From Clostridium sp. AM22-11AC (GTDB lineage Bacteria > Bacillota > Clostridia > Lachnospirales > Lachnospiraceae), in the NCBI RefSeq assembly GCF_003473545.1, contig NZ_QUCM01000033.1, forward strand, positions 1-17,724: 17,724 bases of DNA. The letters run 5' to 3'. Of the stretch, positions 7,370-15,185 are shown in pieces. Positions within the stretch are counted from its first letter, which is position 1, and each line of letters begins with the position of its first letter. Under the pieces are notes generated by a model, which searched no databases, had not been told where the DNA came from, and saw only the letters and a list, made by a program, of their open reading frames with translations. Made by a program: the position numbers and the translations under genes.

Positions 7370-8686
7370 TTAAAATGGAATTGTACCAACCAGAATGGAG
7401 CCTGCAAAGCACAATGTGCAGATCAGCATTACCCATTTAAAGGTAAATTTCCAGTGATCCTTGAAATCGATACCTGCAAGTCCAAGTCCGATGTACATTG
7501 CTGCAGTACCTGGATTTACGAATACCTGTGGAACGAAGGTCATCAGATAGCTTGCTGCTGCCTGTACAGGTGTAATATGGTCTGCTGCGATAGACTGAAG
7601 CATTGGGACAATGGTATATGCACATGCTTCGTGGTTTAAACCAATGGCACTTAAAGGTCCCCATAAGAAGCCCATAACGGTATTAATATGTGCGGTTGCA
7701 CTTCCCTCCAGAATACCGGATACTACTTCAACCATGGAGTCTTTCATCGGGCTGTTGTTTAACACACCGGTAAATACACCGGATGCAAATAATACGCTGA
7801 CCATAGTCAGTACTGTTGGCGCATAAGATTTAAGACGTTCATTCTGGATTTTTGTGCCAGGATAATTTACGATCAGGGCAATTGCTGCTGCTACCATGAA
7901 GCAGAGGAATGTTGGAAGTCCTGATGCAAACATTGCAATAATAACGATTACGATCAATGCTACGTTAAACCAGAACAGCTGTGGTCTTAATAATGCTTTT
8001 TCTTCTTCGGTTTTATCTGCTTCACTAAATAAATCTGCAGTGTCAGCTCCTGCCTCAAGGCCGGCGCCTCTCTTCTTCTCCTGCCTTGCATAATATAATG
8101 CAATGGCAAAACAGCAGATCAGTCCGATCACCAGACCAGGAAGTTCAGCAACCAGAATATCAGTTGCAGAAATATTAAAACCAGCAGCCAGACGTCCGCA
8201 AGGTCCGCCCCATGGCAGGCAGTTCATAACACCTGCTGTAATAGAAACCAGGCACATCAGCACGATCGGTCTCATTTTCAGCCTTTTATAGATCATCAGG
8301 AACGGAGGGATTACGATCAGGAATGTGGTAGCGCCAGATCCGTCAGAATGTCCAACGATCGTTGCTAAAACAGTCAGAACACATACAGCTGTTACTGTTT
8401 TGGCTCCTAGCATCATCTTGCCTACGATCTTATCAAAAACACCTGCATCCATCATAACGCCAAAGAAAATAATTGCAAACGTGAACATGGCTGCATTACT
8501 GACCTGTCCTTTTAATCCGGATGTTACCCAGTCGGATAAATCTGCAAATGTCGGATGCATGATTACTGCAAAAATAATAGGAATTACAATCATTGGAATG
8601 GAAGGCGTGAACTTACCAGATACCAGAACCGCCGTTAAGATCAACATCATTGCAAAACCAAGGATTGCATAGGTTGTTACGCTCAT
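7370..8686 (-). CDS. CitMHS-type organic anion/metal-cation symporter
   Basis: 438 aa, about 11-12 membrane segments, similar to the citrate-Mg2+:H+ symporter (CitMHS) family. Two signatures stand out: GHSDGSGATTF (112-122), the counterpart of the DGDGATTY block of CitM, and MNCLPWGGP (154-162). A charged cytoplasmic loop of about 45 residues (around 205-250) splits the two halves. GGAGG lies 7 bases before the ATG at 8686; the in-frame ATG at 8710 has no site of its own and would place this GGAGG inside the gene, so 8686 is chosen. Next to LysR and two hydrolases, it probably imports an anionic ester or hydroxy/aromatic acid, perhaps as a metal chelate; the substrate is inferred. Confidence 0.88.
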   Translation of the reverse strand: MSVTTYAILGFAMMLILTAVLVSGKFTPSIPMIVIPIIFAVIMHPTFADLSDWVTSGLKGQVSNAAMFTFAIIFFGVMMDAGVFDKIVGKMMLGAKTVTAVCVLTVLATIVGHSDGSGATTFLIVIPPFLMIYKRLKMRPIVLMCLVSITAGVMNCLPWGGPCGRLAAGFNISATDILVAELPGLVIGLICCFAIALYYARQEKKRGAGLEAGADTADLFSEADKTEEEKALLRPQLFWFNVALIVIVIIAMFASGLPTFLCFMVAAAIALIVNYPGTKIQNERLKSYAPTVLTMVSVLFASGVFTGVLNNSPMKDSMVEVVSGILEGSATAHINTVMGFLWGPLSAIGLNHEACAYTIVPMLQSIAADHITPVQAAASYLMTFVPQVFVNPGTAAMYIGLGLAGIDFKDHWKFTFKWVMLICTLCFAGSILVGTIPF

Positions 8687-8751
8687 AAAACTACCTCCAC
8701 ACTTTTTCATTTGCTACTATTTATTACAGGCCCGTAACTTTTATATACTCT

Positions 8752-8780
8752 ATTATATACAAAGATAATCATAAGTAAAA
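8752..8780 (-). promoter_or_regulatory. Candidate LysR-dependent promoter of the transporter operon
   Basis: On the minus strand TATAAT (8752-8757) is preceded at 17 bases by TTTTAC (8775-8780). The good -10 and poor -35 fit an activator-dependent promoter. Transcription would start near 8745, giving a leader of about 60 bases. Confidence 0.45.
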
Positions 8781-8802
8781 TATTTCATATTATTATATTT
8801 GC

Positions 8803-8817
8803 ATAACATTATGTTAT
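8803..8817. promoter_or_regulatory. LysR-type T-N11-A palindrome
   Basis: ATAACAT (8803-8809), a central T, and ATGTTAT (8811-8817) form a perfect 15-bp palindrome that contains T-N11-A. Its centre is about 65 bases before the predicted transcription start, the usual position of the LysR recognition site. Confidence 0.5.
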
Positions 8818-8889
8818 TATTTCTGCTTTTTTCGTCAAAAATTCACTTTTTGATCTCCTGAAATCTGGCATATTTTAATTCTGGTCTAT

Positions 8890-8912
8890 AAAGTTATGAT
8901 TTGTATAACTTT
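8890..8912. repeat. Inverted repeat AAAGTTAT-N7-ATAACTTT
   Basis: Perfect 8-bp arms at 8890-8897 and 8905-8912. It lies between the GtrA terminator and the transporter promoter, about 155 bases upstream of the predicted start. It shares the GTTAT/ATAAC half-site with the palindrome at 8803-8817, so it may be a second, distal regulator site; a weak hairpin is the alternative. Confidence 0.35.
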
Positions 8913-8923
8913 TGGTTTCTTAT

Positions 8924-8958
8924 AATATAAAAATAACCCTGGAATTTTCTCCCAGGGT
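8924..8958 (-). terminator. Terminator of the GH3-GtrA operon
   Basis: ACCCTGG (8936-8942) and CCAGGGT (8952-8958) form a 7-bp GC-rich stem. On the minus strand it is followed by a T-rich tract (8924-8935). It lies about 50 bases beyond the GtrA stop and separates that operon from the transporter promoter. Confidence 0.8.
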
Positions 8959-9010
8959 CAATAAAATTATATTCTGTATTGGTTATGGACTCAACAGCAA
9001 TGTTAAAAAG

Positions 9011-9520
9011 TTATTTCGGCATGATCCAGAACTTCATTGCCGGATAGCTGAGTACTACCTGTACCACAATGTTGACTCCATTGGCCAGTGTGGGGATCAG
9101 CGCCTGTGGAAGTCCAAGGCTTTTAAAAAATGCCTGGCTGTAAGCGGGAAGTGCTGCAGATACAATGACTAAGACTACTGCAAGGCAGATATATCTTGGC
9201 ACGGCTCTTGCAAACGCCGCATTGGAGCGGAATACAAAGTTTTTCTGCACATAGAAATTCACTGCCTGGGCTGCTGCTGTTGCCACAAGGAAGCTTAAAA
9301 ATCCGCCCAGTCCCAGATCACTTTCTACCTGGGTATAATGGAAAACGAAAAACTGAAAGGGGATGTTTTCTAAAGATACAAACAGGAAACCGGTGCAGAT
9401 CCACATTGCTATAAAATTCACAATAGTTGCCACATTGGATAATACATTAAATAAAATAAACTCCCAGACAGCTGGATGCTCATTGATCCAGTTTCTGATC
9501 CAACTCTTTCCTGCTATCAT
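9011..9520 (-). CDS. GtrA-like four-helix membrane protein
   Basis: 169 aa with four predicted membrane helices (about residues 18-45, 72-92, 105-128 and 138-162). The pattern WEFILFNVLSNVATIVNF at the start and AAQAVNFYVQKNFVF in the middle are typical of the GtrA family (PF04138). Family members act in cell-envelope polysaccharide synthesis and may move polyprenyl-phosphate-linked sugars across the membrane. The start ATG overlaps the GH3 stop (ATGA), and its AGGAGG site is inside the GH3 gene, so translation of the two is coupled. This suggests a shared role in a surface glycan or glycolipid, which is inferred. Confidence 0.88.
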   Translation of the reverse strand: MIAGKSWIRNWINEHPAVWEFILFNVLSNVATIVNFIAMWICTGFLFVSLENIPFQFFVFHYTQVESDLGLGGFLSFLVATAAAQAVNFYVQKNFVFRSNAAFARAVPRYICLAVVLVIVSAALPAYSQAFFKSLGLPQALIPTLANGVNIVVQVVLSYPAMKFWIMPK

Positions 9521-11952
9521 ACCTGTTCCTCCTTTCCTTCCAGAAGTTTTTCGTACTTTCTGTTTTCTCTCTTATTATGAAAATAGCCTTTCACTACTTT
9601 TCTAAAACCAGAGCCCCATTTACCATTTACCATATCAACGATCCCATTTACCATTTCCATGCTTACGGCACCGCCTGTCATTTTTGCGATCCCGCGAAAT
9701 GGCATGTTATAGATAAATAATACATTTAAGTCCGGTTTGCCTTTGTCCTCGCTCTTTTTCTTTTTATCGGCCAGTATACGGTAAACCAGACGGGCCAGAC
9801 GGCTTTTGGCATAATACATCTGGCAGATAGCATCATTAAGTTCCAGTTCGCCCTGCCATTTACCGGAAGGCGCAGGATGCCCCAGAAGTGTCTCAAATTC
9901 TTCTGCCCCTACATTGTTGATCAGCCCGCTGTAATAGGACGGGAGTTTTTCTTTCTCATAAGGCATTTTACTTGTGGTTCCCGCTATCCATAGCTTTCCG
10001 GACAGACGGATATCTGCCACGCAGGCACCTACCATGATCAGATATTCGCCCTCTTCCACTTCCCAGCGTCCTGTTTTTACATTCCAGTAACGGAAAGTTT
10101 TATCATCAAATGGAATATGCACTGTTTTGCTCTCTCCGGCCTTTAAAAATACCTTCTGAAAGCCTTTTAATTCCTTTCCTGGGCGGAATACGGCAGAGTC
10201 CGGAAGTCCGATATAAAACTGGGCAACCTCTGCCCCGTCCCGTTCTCCAACATTTGTAACAGTAAACTGTACCCCATTTTCGTCTGCTTTCAGGGCTGAA
10301 TAGGCAAACTCTGTATAAGAAAGTCCATATCCAAAGGGATACTGGAAGCGGACCAGGCTGGTATCATAATAGCGGTATCCTATAAAAGGTCCTTCCCGGT
10401 ACTCTGATGTACGTTCTGAAGCAGGATAATACCGGAATGCAGGAGTATCCTCATACCGCAGAGGGTAGGCTTCAGCCAGGCGGCCGGAAGGATTTATTTT
10501 TCCTGTAAGGATATCCAGGATCGCACCGGCACCTGCTTCTCCGCCCAGATAGCCATGAAGAATCGCCTTTAAACAGTGCTGCCAAGGCATTTCAATACTG
10601 GATCCGGCACTTAAAATACCCACAATATTTTCATTTACCTTTACTAATTCATTTAACAGCCGGATCTGATTTTGTGGCAGGCGCATGTGTTCACGGTCTT
10701 TCCCCTCTGACTCGCTGATCTCATCAAGTCCAAAACAGTAAAGAACCACCTCTGCCCCGGCAGCTGCTTCCAAGGCTTCTTTTTCCAAAGCTGCATCCGG
10801 TTCCCCATCACGGGTATATCCATGAACCTTACTTACTACCTGCAGGTCATACTCATGGATCAGCTGGTCCATAGACTCTACTTCAAAAGGATTTACCATA
10901 GAAGAGCCGGCGCCCTGATAACGTGGAACAAAGGCAAAATCACCAATGAGAGCCACCTTTGTTTTTTCTTTTAATGGAAGGATATTTCCCTCATTCTTTA
11001 AAAGCACCGCACTTTCTGCTGCTGCCCTTTTTGCTAATGCATGGTGGGACTTTTGATCAAAATCTGTCTTTTTTGTTTCCTCTTTTTTGCTAAGATTTAG
11101 TACCGCATCTAAGACCTGATCTACACAGAGATCGAAAGCTTCCATGGAAAGACAGCCTTCTTTTACGGCTGTAACTAACTCCCTGGCGGAAGAAAGCCCC
11201 GGTGCCGGCATTTCCAGATCTGACTGGCACATGACCCCTTTTACATGGTCATTAGAACCACCCCAGTCAGTAACTACCAGTCCGTCAAAGCCCCATTCCT
11301 TTCGTAAAATGTCTACCAGAAGCTTTTTATTTTCATTGGCATATTCTTCATTTACCTCATTGTAGCTGGTCATAATGGCTTTGGCATGTCCCTCTTTTAC
11401 TGCAATCTCAAAACCAGTCAGGTAGATCTCCCTAAGAGTCCGTTCATCTACCACTGCATCCATAGCCATGCGCCGCTCTTCCTGGCTGTTTACTGCAAAA
11501 TGTTTGGGGCATGCATACACTCCCTGGCTCTGGATGCCCCGCACATAAGCAGCTGCCATTTTTCCTGCAAGATAAGGATCTTCGGAAAAATATTCAAAGT
11601 TTCTTCCGCAAAGAGGACTTCTTTTCATATTAAGCCCCGGTCCCAGTACGATATTGACATCCTGGGCTGCTGCCTCTTCTCCCAGTGCTTTTCCAATCTC
11701 TTCCCCAAGGTCCGGATCCCAGCTGTTAGCGATAGTCGCCGCTGTAGGAAAACAGGTTGCCTTTAAAGAGGCATTTAATCCCAAATGATCCCCGGCTCCT
11801 GCCTGTTTGCGGATGCCGTGAGGACCGTCAGAAAGGAAAATGGACGGGATCTTAAGGCGTGGAATGTCCCGGGTCTGCCATACTGTTTTGCCGCTTAAAA
11901 GAGCTGCCTTTTCCTCCGGTGTTAATTTTGAAAGTAATTCCTCATGCTTCAT
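9517..11952 (-). CDS. Glycoside hydrolase family 3 (beta-glucosidase-like) with C-terminal extension
   Basis: 811 aa, no signal peptide. The TIM-barrel domain covers about 1-300 with SDGPHG (41-46), KHF (150-152) and the nucleophile D229 in VVTDWGG. The second alpha/beta domain follows, with the SEGKDR block that carries the likely acid/base Glu. A fibronectin-III-like domain (PFGYGLSYTEF onward) ends near residue 650. The last 150 or so residues are an extension outside the usual GH3 domains, with the segment NVLFIYNMPFRGIAKMTGG and a basic end. It probably releases terminal beta-linked glucose or a similar sugar inside the cell. GAGG lies about 8 bases before the ATG. The gene overlaps the GtrA gene by 4 bases. 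Confidence 0.92.
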   Translation of the reverse strand: MKHEELLSKLTPEEKAALLSGKTVWQTRDIPRLKIPSIFLSDGPHGIRKQAGAGDHLGLNASLKATCFPTAATIANSWDPDLGEEIGKALGEEAAAQDVNIVLGPGLNMKRSPLCGRNFEYFSEDPYLAGKMAAAYVRGIQSQGVYACPKHFAVNSQEERRMAMDAVVDERTLREIYLTGFEIAVKEGHAKAIMTSYNEVNEEYANENKKLLVDILRKEWGFDGLVVTDWGGSNDHVKGVMCQSDLEMPAPGLSSARELVTAVKEGCLSMEAFDLCVDQVLDAVLNLSKKEETKKTDFDQKSHHALAKRAAAESAVLLKNEGNILPLKEKTKVALIGDFAFVPRYQGAGSSMVNPFEVESMDQLIHEYDLQVVSKVHGYTRDGEPDAALEKEALEAAAGAEVVLYCFGLDEISESEGKDREHMRLPQNQIRLLNELVKVNENIVGILSAGSSIEMPWQHCLKAILHGYLGGEAGAGAILDILTGKINPSGRLAEAYPLRYEDTPAFRYYPASERTSEYREGPFIGYRYYDTSLVRFQYPFGYGLSYTEFAYSALKADENGVQFTVTNVGERDGAEVAQFYIGLPDSAVFRPGKELKGFQKVFLKAGESKTVHIPFDDKTFRYWNVKTGRWEVEEGEYLIMVGACVADIRLSGKLWIAGTTSKMPYEKEKLPSYYSGLINNVGAEEFETLLGHPAPSGKWQGELELNDAICQMYYAKSRLARLVYRILADKKKKSEDKGKPDLNVLFIYNMPFRGIAKMTGGAVSMEMVNGIVDMVNGKWGSGFRKVVKGYFHNKRENRKYEKLLEGKEEQV

Positions 11953-12011
11953 ATCATTTCCTCTTTAATAACTGTATTTCTTTCATTTCCTGGCATTTAT
12001 TTGCAGCACCT

Positions 12012-12040
12012 ATTATATCAAACTAATTACCATATGACAC
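12012..12040 (-). promoter_or_regulatory. Promoter of the GH3-GtrA operon
   Basis: On the minus strand GTGTCA (12035-12040) and a perfect TATAAT (12012-12017) are 17 bases apart. Transcription would start near 12005, about 53 bases before the GH3 ATG. Confidence 0.5.
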
Positions 12041-12082
12041 TTTTTAAGCAAAAAAATAGAAAAATCTTCAAGGCGTGAATTA

Positions 12083-12130
12083 AAAAAGGTATTCCGCAGA
12101 TCATTTTTCATGATCCCGGAATACCTTTTT
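12083..12130. terminator. Strong terminator of the DUF819 gene, works in both directions
   Basis: GGTATTCCG (12089-12097) pairs with CGGAATACC (12117-12125), with an inner stem GATCAT/ATGATC. A-run before and T-run after give a T-tract on both strands. It lies 30 bases past the DUF819 stop on the minus strand. Confidence 0.9.
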
Positions 12131-12158
12131 ACTTATCTGCCTTATCTGACAGAGACTA

Positions 12159-13334
12159 CTATCCAATCAGACTCATTAAATGTCCCACAAATGCTCCTCC
12201 CGGTGTACCAATAATATTACCCAGAAGTGCCATAAGAATACCTACCGGAACTAAAGCACTACTGTATGCGCCTGCAAGTACAGGTGCAGTAGCAGTTCCA
12301 CCAACGTTTGCTAAAGATGCAACGGCACAGGTAAAGATATCCATTTTGATCACCTTTGCAAGAATGACCATAACAGCTACATGGATCAGAAGGATCAGGA
12401 AGCCGGCTGCCAGCCACACAGGTGCATTACCCATAGCAGAAATATCTGCTCTGGAAGCGATCAGGGCAATCTCAACATAAAGGATGATATTAGATACCTC
12501 TTCTGTTCCTTTTAATTTTCCAAATGGAGTCATAGCCACCAGCAGGCCTACAGCAGTTACCAGAAGAACAGTCCAGGTTGCACTGTCAAAAACAGGCAGT
12601 GCATTTGCAACCATACTTCCTACATCCTTGGAAATAGCAGAAATGAAGAAAGATACTCCAACTAAAAGAAGCATGCTCTTCCATGTAAGAGGTTTGGTGT
12701 TCGCTTTTGCCTCCTCTTCCAGGGAAGCGCCAACTTCATTAATCAGACGTACATCTGCTTTGGTCCATGCGTTAAATTCCTTTGAAAAGTTAATGACCCA
12801 CAGAAGGAACATAACATACATTACCGCACAAACAGAGTCGATTACCAGTGAATATGCCATGCTTTCCTCACTTACATCTAAAACCGCCTGTACAGCCAGC
12901 ATATTTCCACTTCCGCCTAACCAGCTTCCACACAATGCCCCCAGCGCTTTCCAGCTGTCCGGACCTAACATTTTATGGAAAATAGCATAACTTACTATAA
13001 AACCAGTACAGATAGAAAGGCTGGCTGCAAAGAAACCAATAAGCATTTTCGGTCCTAATTTGATGATCTTCTTAAGATCACAACGCAGCAGCATTAAAAA
13101 CAACATTGCATACAGCAGTGGGTTTTTTACTGCCTTATAAGTTGCAGCTGTATCTTCCAGGTTCCACATTTTCATAGTACATAAAAGCATCATACCTAAG
13201 TAGAGCAAAACAATAGGCGGTGCAAACTTAAAAAATTTCTGTGCGCCTTTTCCCTTCAGGTATACAGGAAGATTGACTAAAATCGCTGCAAGCAGCATCA
13301 AAGTGCCAAGATAGATAAAACCGTCATGAATCAT
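12159..13334 (-). CDS. DUF819 family integral membrane protein (YjcL-like transporter)
   Basis: 391 aa, about 11-12 membrane helices. It has the DUF819 (PF05684) signatures: CGSWLGGSGNM in the first half and ANVGGTATAPVLAG followed by GNIIGTPGG near the C-terminus. The two glycine-rich motifs suggest re-entrant loops of an ion-coupled transporter, but no substrate is established for the family as far as I recall. GGGAG lies about 7 bases before the ATG. It is the only gene on its transcript, with its own long leader upstream and a strong terminator downstream. Confidence 0.85.
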   Translation of the reverse strand: MIHDGFIYLGTLMLLAAILVNLPVYLKGKGAQKFFKFAPPIVLLYLGMMLLCTMKMWNLEDTAATYKAVKNPLLYAMLFLMLLRCDLKKIIKLGPKMLIGFFAASLSICTGFIVSYAIFHKMLGPDSWKALGALCGSWLGGSGNMLAVQAVLDVSEESMAYSLVIDSVCAVMYVMFLLWVINFSKEFNAWTKADVRLINEVGASLEEEAKANTKPLTWKSMLLLVGVSFFISAISKDVGSMVANALPVFDSATWTVLLVTAVGLLVAMTPFGKLKGTEEVSNIILYVEIALIASRADISAMGNAPVWLAAGFLILLIHVAVMVILAKVIKMDIFTCAVASLANVGGTATAPVLAGAYSSALVPVGILMALLGNIIGTPGGAFVGHLMSLIG

Positions 13335-13351
13335 TTGTAAACTCCCATTCT

Positions 13352-13370
13352 GCTGTCATCTTGTGACAGC
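13352..13370 (-). promoter_or_regulatory. Stem-loop just upstream of the DUF819 ribosome binding site
   Basis: GCTGTCA and TGACAGC form a perfect 7-bp stem with a 5-base loop, ending about 17 bases before the start codon. It could affect translation or mRNA stability. On the plus strand it is followed by a T-rich run, but no plus-strand gene ends here. Confidence 0.4.
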
Positions 13371-13529
13371 CTCTTTTTCTCTTAGGAGCAAGTCAAAATA
13401 ACCGGTTATGATTTTACTGCCCCTCCTTCTCCTTTTTATGTTCTGCCGGAATCTTCCTGTGCCCGATTTTGTGAGAAGAGACTCCGGGAAAACATTTTAT
13501 AATACCGATATAAGAACTGGCTAAAAGGC

Positions 13530-13621
13530 AAAAAAAGGCCCAGAAGATTTTTCTGGACTTGTGAATTACACTTGAATTTTTGTAACTTCCCTACCCCTAA
13601 CCACTTCTTTTGACTTTCTCC
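13530..13621 (-). ncRNA. Short leader RNA ending in a terminator (possible riboswitch, attenuator or small RNA)
   Basis: Predicted start at about 13621. The 3' end is an intrinsic terminator: arms 13551-13558 and 13538-13545 give an 8-bp stem followed by seven T. A second, imperfect stem (GAAGTTACA with TGTAATTC) lies just before it. The 90-base product does not match any riboswitch class I can recall. The DUF819 gene starts about 195 bases beyond the terminator, so read-through control is plausible; a free small RNA is the alternative. Confidence 0.5.
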
Positions 13622-13627
13622 TCCCAT

Positions 13628-13656
13628 ATTATAGATTATAATTCACAGAAAGTCAA
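13628..13656 (-). promoter_or_regulatory. Near-consensus promoter of the leader RNA/DUF819 unit
   Basis: On the minus strand TTGACT (13651-13656) is 17 bases from TATAAT (13628-13633). A second TATAAT (13635-13640) lies within the spacer. This is one of the best promoter matches in the window. Confidence 0.75.
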
Positions 13657-13671
13657 TTTTAACGATTTCTC

Positions 13672-13700
13672 AAAAAGACTTCCTATAGCCTTCTTATAGG
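13672..13700 (-). terminator. Terminator overlapping the end of the MATE gene
   Basis: CCTATA (13682-13687) and TATAGG (13695-13700) form a 6-bp stem that includes the stop codon region. On the minus strand it is followed after 5 bases by five T (13672-13676). The stem is short, so termination may be partial. Confidence 0.45.
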
Positions 13701-15013
13701 GATTTCCCAACAAGATTTACTTTAGAAAAAAATCCCCAAATACCTGCGAGAGTCATTCCCATAGTAATAAATTCTGCTGCCGGAAAAGCCAGCCATATAC
13801 CTGTCATCCCCCAAACTGCAGACATAGTAAAGGCCGAAAGAAGGATCATAACAAAACCACGGGAAATGGAAGCTGTAAATGCCCATTTAACTGACTCTAC
13901 CGCACTTAATATGCCTGTTCCTACTATATTGATACCGGCAAAAAAGAAACCAATAAAATACAACTTCAGACCAAATCTAGCCATAGCCGCCAGTTCTTCG
14001 TTATGTTCCTGGTTAAAAATACCAGCAATTGGTTCCGACCACAAATAGATCACTGCATATATACATACAGCCGTAACTGCTGCTGTCCTTAAACTAAGGC
14101 CTATTACTTTCTCTAAAGCCTTTTTATCTGCCTGTCCATAGAAACTGCTAAGCAGAGGCTGGGAGCCCTGGGATATGCCGTTAAACAGAGCTACTGCCAC
14201 CAGAGAGATATTGGCTACTACACCATAGGCTGCAACACCGGTATTTCCAGCCAACCGCAATATGATCAAATTAAAAGCTGTAGTGATCACACCGGAAGAT
14301 ATCTCTCCTACAAAAGCAGAAACTCCCACCTGACAGGAAAAAATAAGCCTTTTTAACGATGGTATTACCGGCAAAAAAGATACGGTACACTTTTTTGAAC
14401 GAAAATGCAGCTGACAGATTAAAATACCTACTACTGGTGAAAGAGCTGTTGCAAGGGCTGCTCCCGGCATATCCATACCAAATGGGAACATCAGAATATA
14501 GTCGAATACAATGTTAAACAGACTGCTAAACAGTGTAGCCATCATAGCGATCATAGGGCTTCCATCATTTCGTACAAAGGCATTACATATATGATTCCAC
14601 ATAAATAGTGGGGCAAATGTCATAAAAATGCGGGTATAGCTTCTTCCTGTTGCTATGATCTGTTCATCTCCACCCATAAGCCTGATCACCTGGTCTGGGT
14701 AGAAGATACCGGCTGCAATAAATATAAGACTGATGATACCGGCCCAGAGCAGTGCATGAAAGAAATAGCTTTCTGCCTCTGGATTTTTCTTATTTCTCTC
14801 TATCACAAAACGGATAGCAGAACCTACACCGATCATAGCTCCAATGGCAAAGATCAGATTATATACAGGAAGTACCAAATTTAATGCTGTAATACCATCA
14901 GCTCCTACTGCTTTTGATATAAAATAAGTATCTGCAAGAATATACAAGGACATACCCAGCATGCCTAACATATTCTGGGATACATAGCGGATAAACTGTT
15001 TTTTGATATCCAT
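13694..15013 (-). CDS. MATE family multidrug/metabolite exporter
   Basis: 439 aa, 12 membrane helices, of the MATE (NorM/MepA-like) family. The two six-helix halves are visible, with RYVSQNMLGMLGMSLYILADTYFI at the N-terminus quoted here only in part (LADTYFI is the conserved segment) and NAFVRNDGSPMIAMM in the middle. MATE proteins export drugs or metabolites in exchange for Na+ or H+. The ATG at 15013 has AGGAG 10 bases upstream, while the in-frame ATG at 15037 has none, so the shorter form is preferred. It is a single-gene transcript with its own promoter and terminator; the substrate cannot be predicted. Confidence 0.9.
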   Translation of the reverse strand: MDIKKQFIRYVSQNMLGMLGMSLYILADTYFISKAVGADGITALNLVLPVYNLIFAIGAMIGVGSAIRFVIERNKKNPEAESYFFHALLWAGIISLIFIAAGIFYPDQVIRLMGGDEQIIATGRSYTRIFMTFAPLFMWNHICNAFVRNDGSPMIAMMATLFSSLFNIVFDYILMFPFGMDMPGAALATALSPVVGILICQLHFRSKKCTVSFLPVIPSLKRLIFSCQVGVSAFVGEISSGVITTAFNLIILRLAGNTGVAAYGVVANISLVAVALFNGISQGSQPLLSSFYGQADKKALEKVIGLSLRTAAVTAVCIYAVIYLWSEPIAGIFNQEHNEELAAMARFGLKLYFIGFFFAGINIVGTGILSAVESVKWAFTASISRGFVMILLSAFTMSAVWGMTGIWLAFPAAEFITMGMTLAGIWGFFSKVNLVGKSL

Positions 15014-15054
15014 ATAACTGCTTCTCCTCTTTTGCATTTTTTACACTGAATGGT

Positions 15055-15083
15055 ATTATAGATGTTTTTTCTGATTCTGTAAA
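15055..15083 (-). promoter_or_regulatory. Promoter of the MATE gene
   Basis: On the minus strand TTTACA (15078-15083) and TATAAT (15055-15060) are 17 bases apart. Transcription would start near 15048, giving a leader of about 35 bases to the ATG at 15013. Confidence 0.65.
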
Positions 15084-15103
15084 TGACCATGGTATCAACA
15101 AAC

Positions 15104-15149
15104 AAAAATACCGCAAAACAGGAAACATTTTACTGCCTGCTTTGCGGTA
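15104..15149 (-). terminator. Terminator of the flavodoxin operon
   Basis: TACCGCAAA (15109-15117) pairs with TTTGCGGTA (15141-15149), extended by CAGG/CCTG after one mismatch. On the minus strand it is followed by TTTTTG and further T. It lies about 37 bases past the flavodoxin stop. Confidence 0.85.
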
Positions 15150-15185
15150 ATAGATTTATATGCAGTTATTTACTTTAAAATAAGA

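Larger units (their letters stand above)
13335..13693 (-). other. Long leader/intergenic region upstream of the DUF819 gene
   Basis: 359 bases without a credible gene. Read on the minus strand it holds, in order, the MATE terminator, a near-consensus promoter, a leader with an early terminator, a 12-bp palindrome ATAACCGGTTAT (13398-13409), and a stem GCTGTCA/TGACAGC (13352-13370) just before the DUF819 ribosome binding site. A short frame at 13436-13627 begins at the -10 box without a ribosome binding site and is not supported. Confidence 0.7.

Noticed and set aside
13436..13627. 63-codon minus-strand frame as a leader peptide
   Set aside because: Its ATG directly follows the -10 box, upstream of the predicted transcript start, and it has no ribosome binding site; the frame also runs through the terminator.
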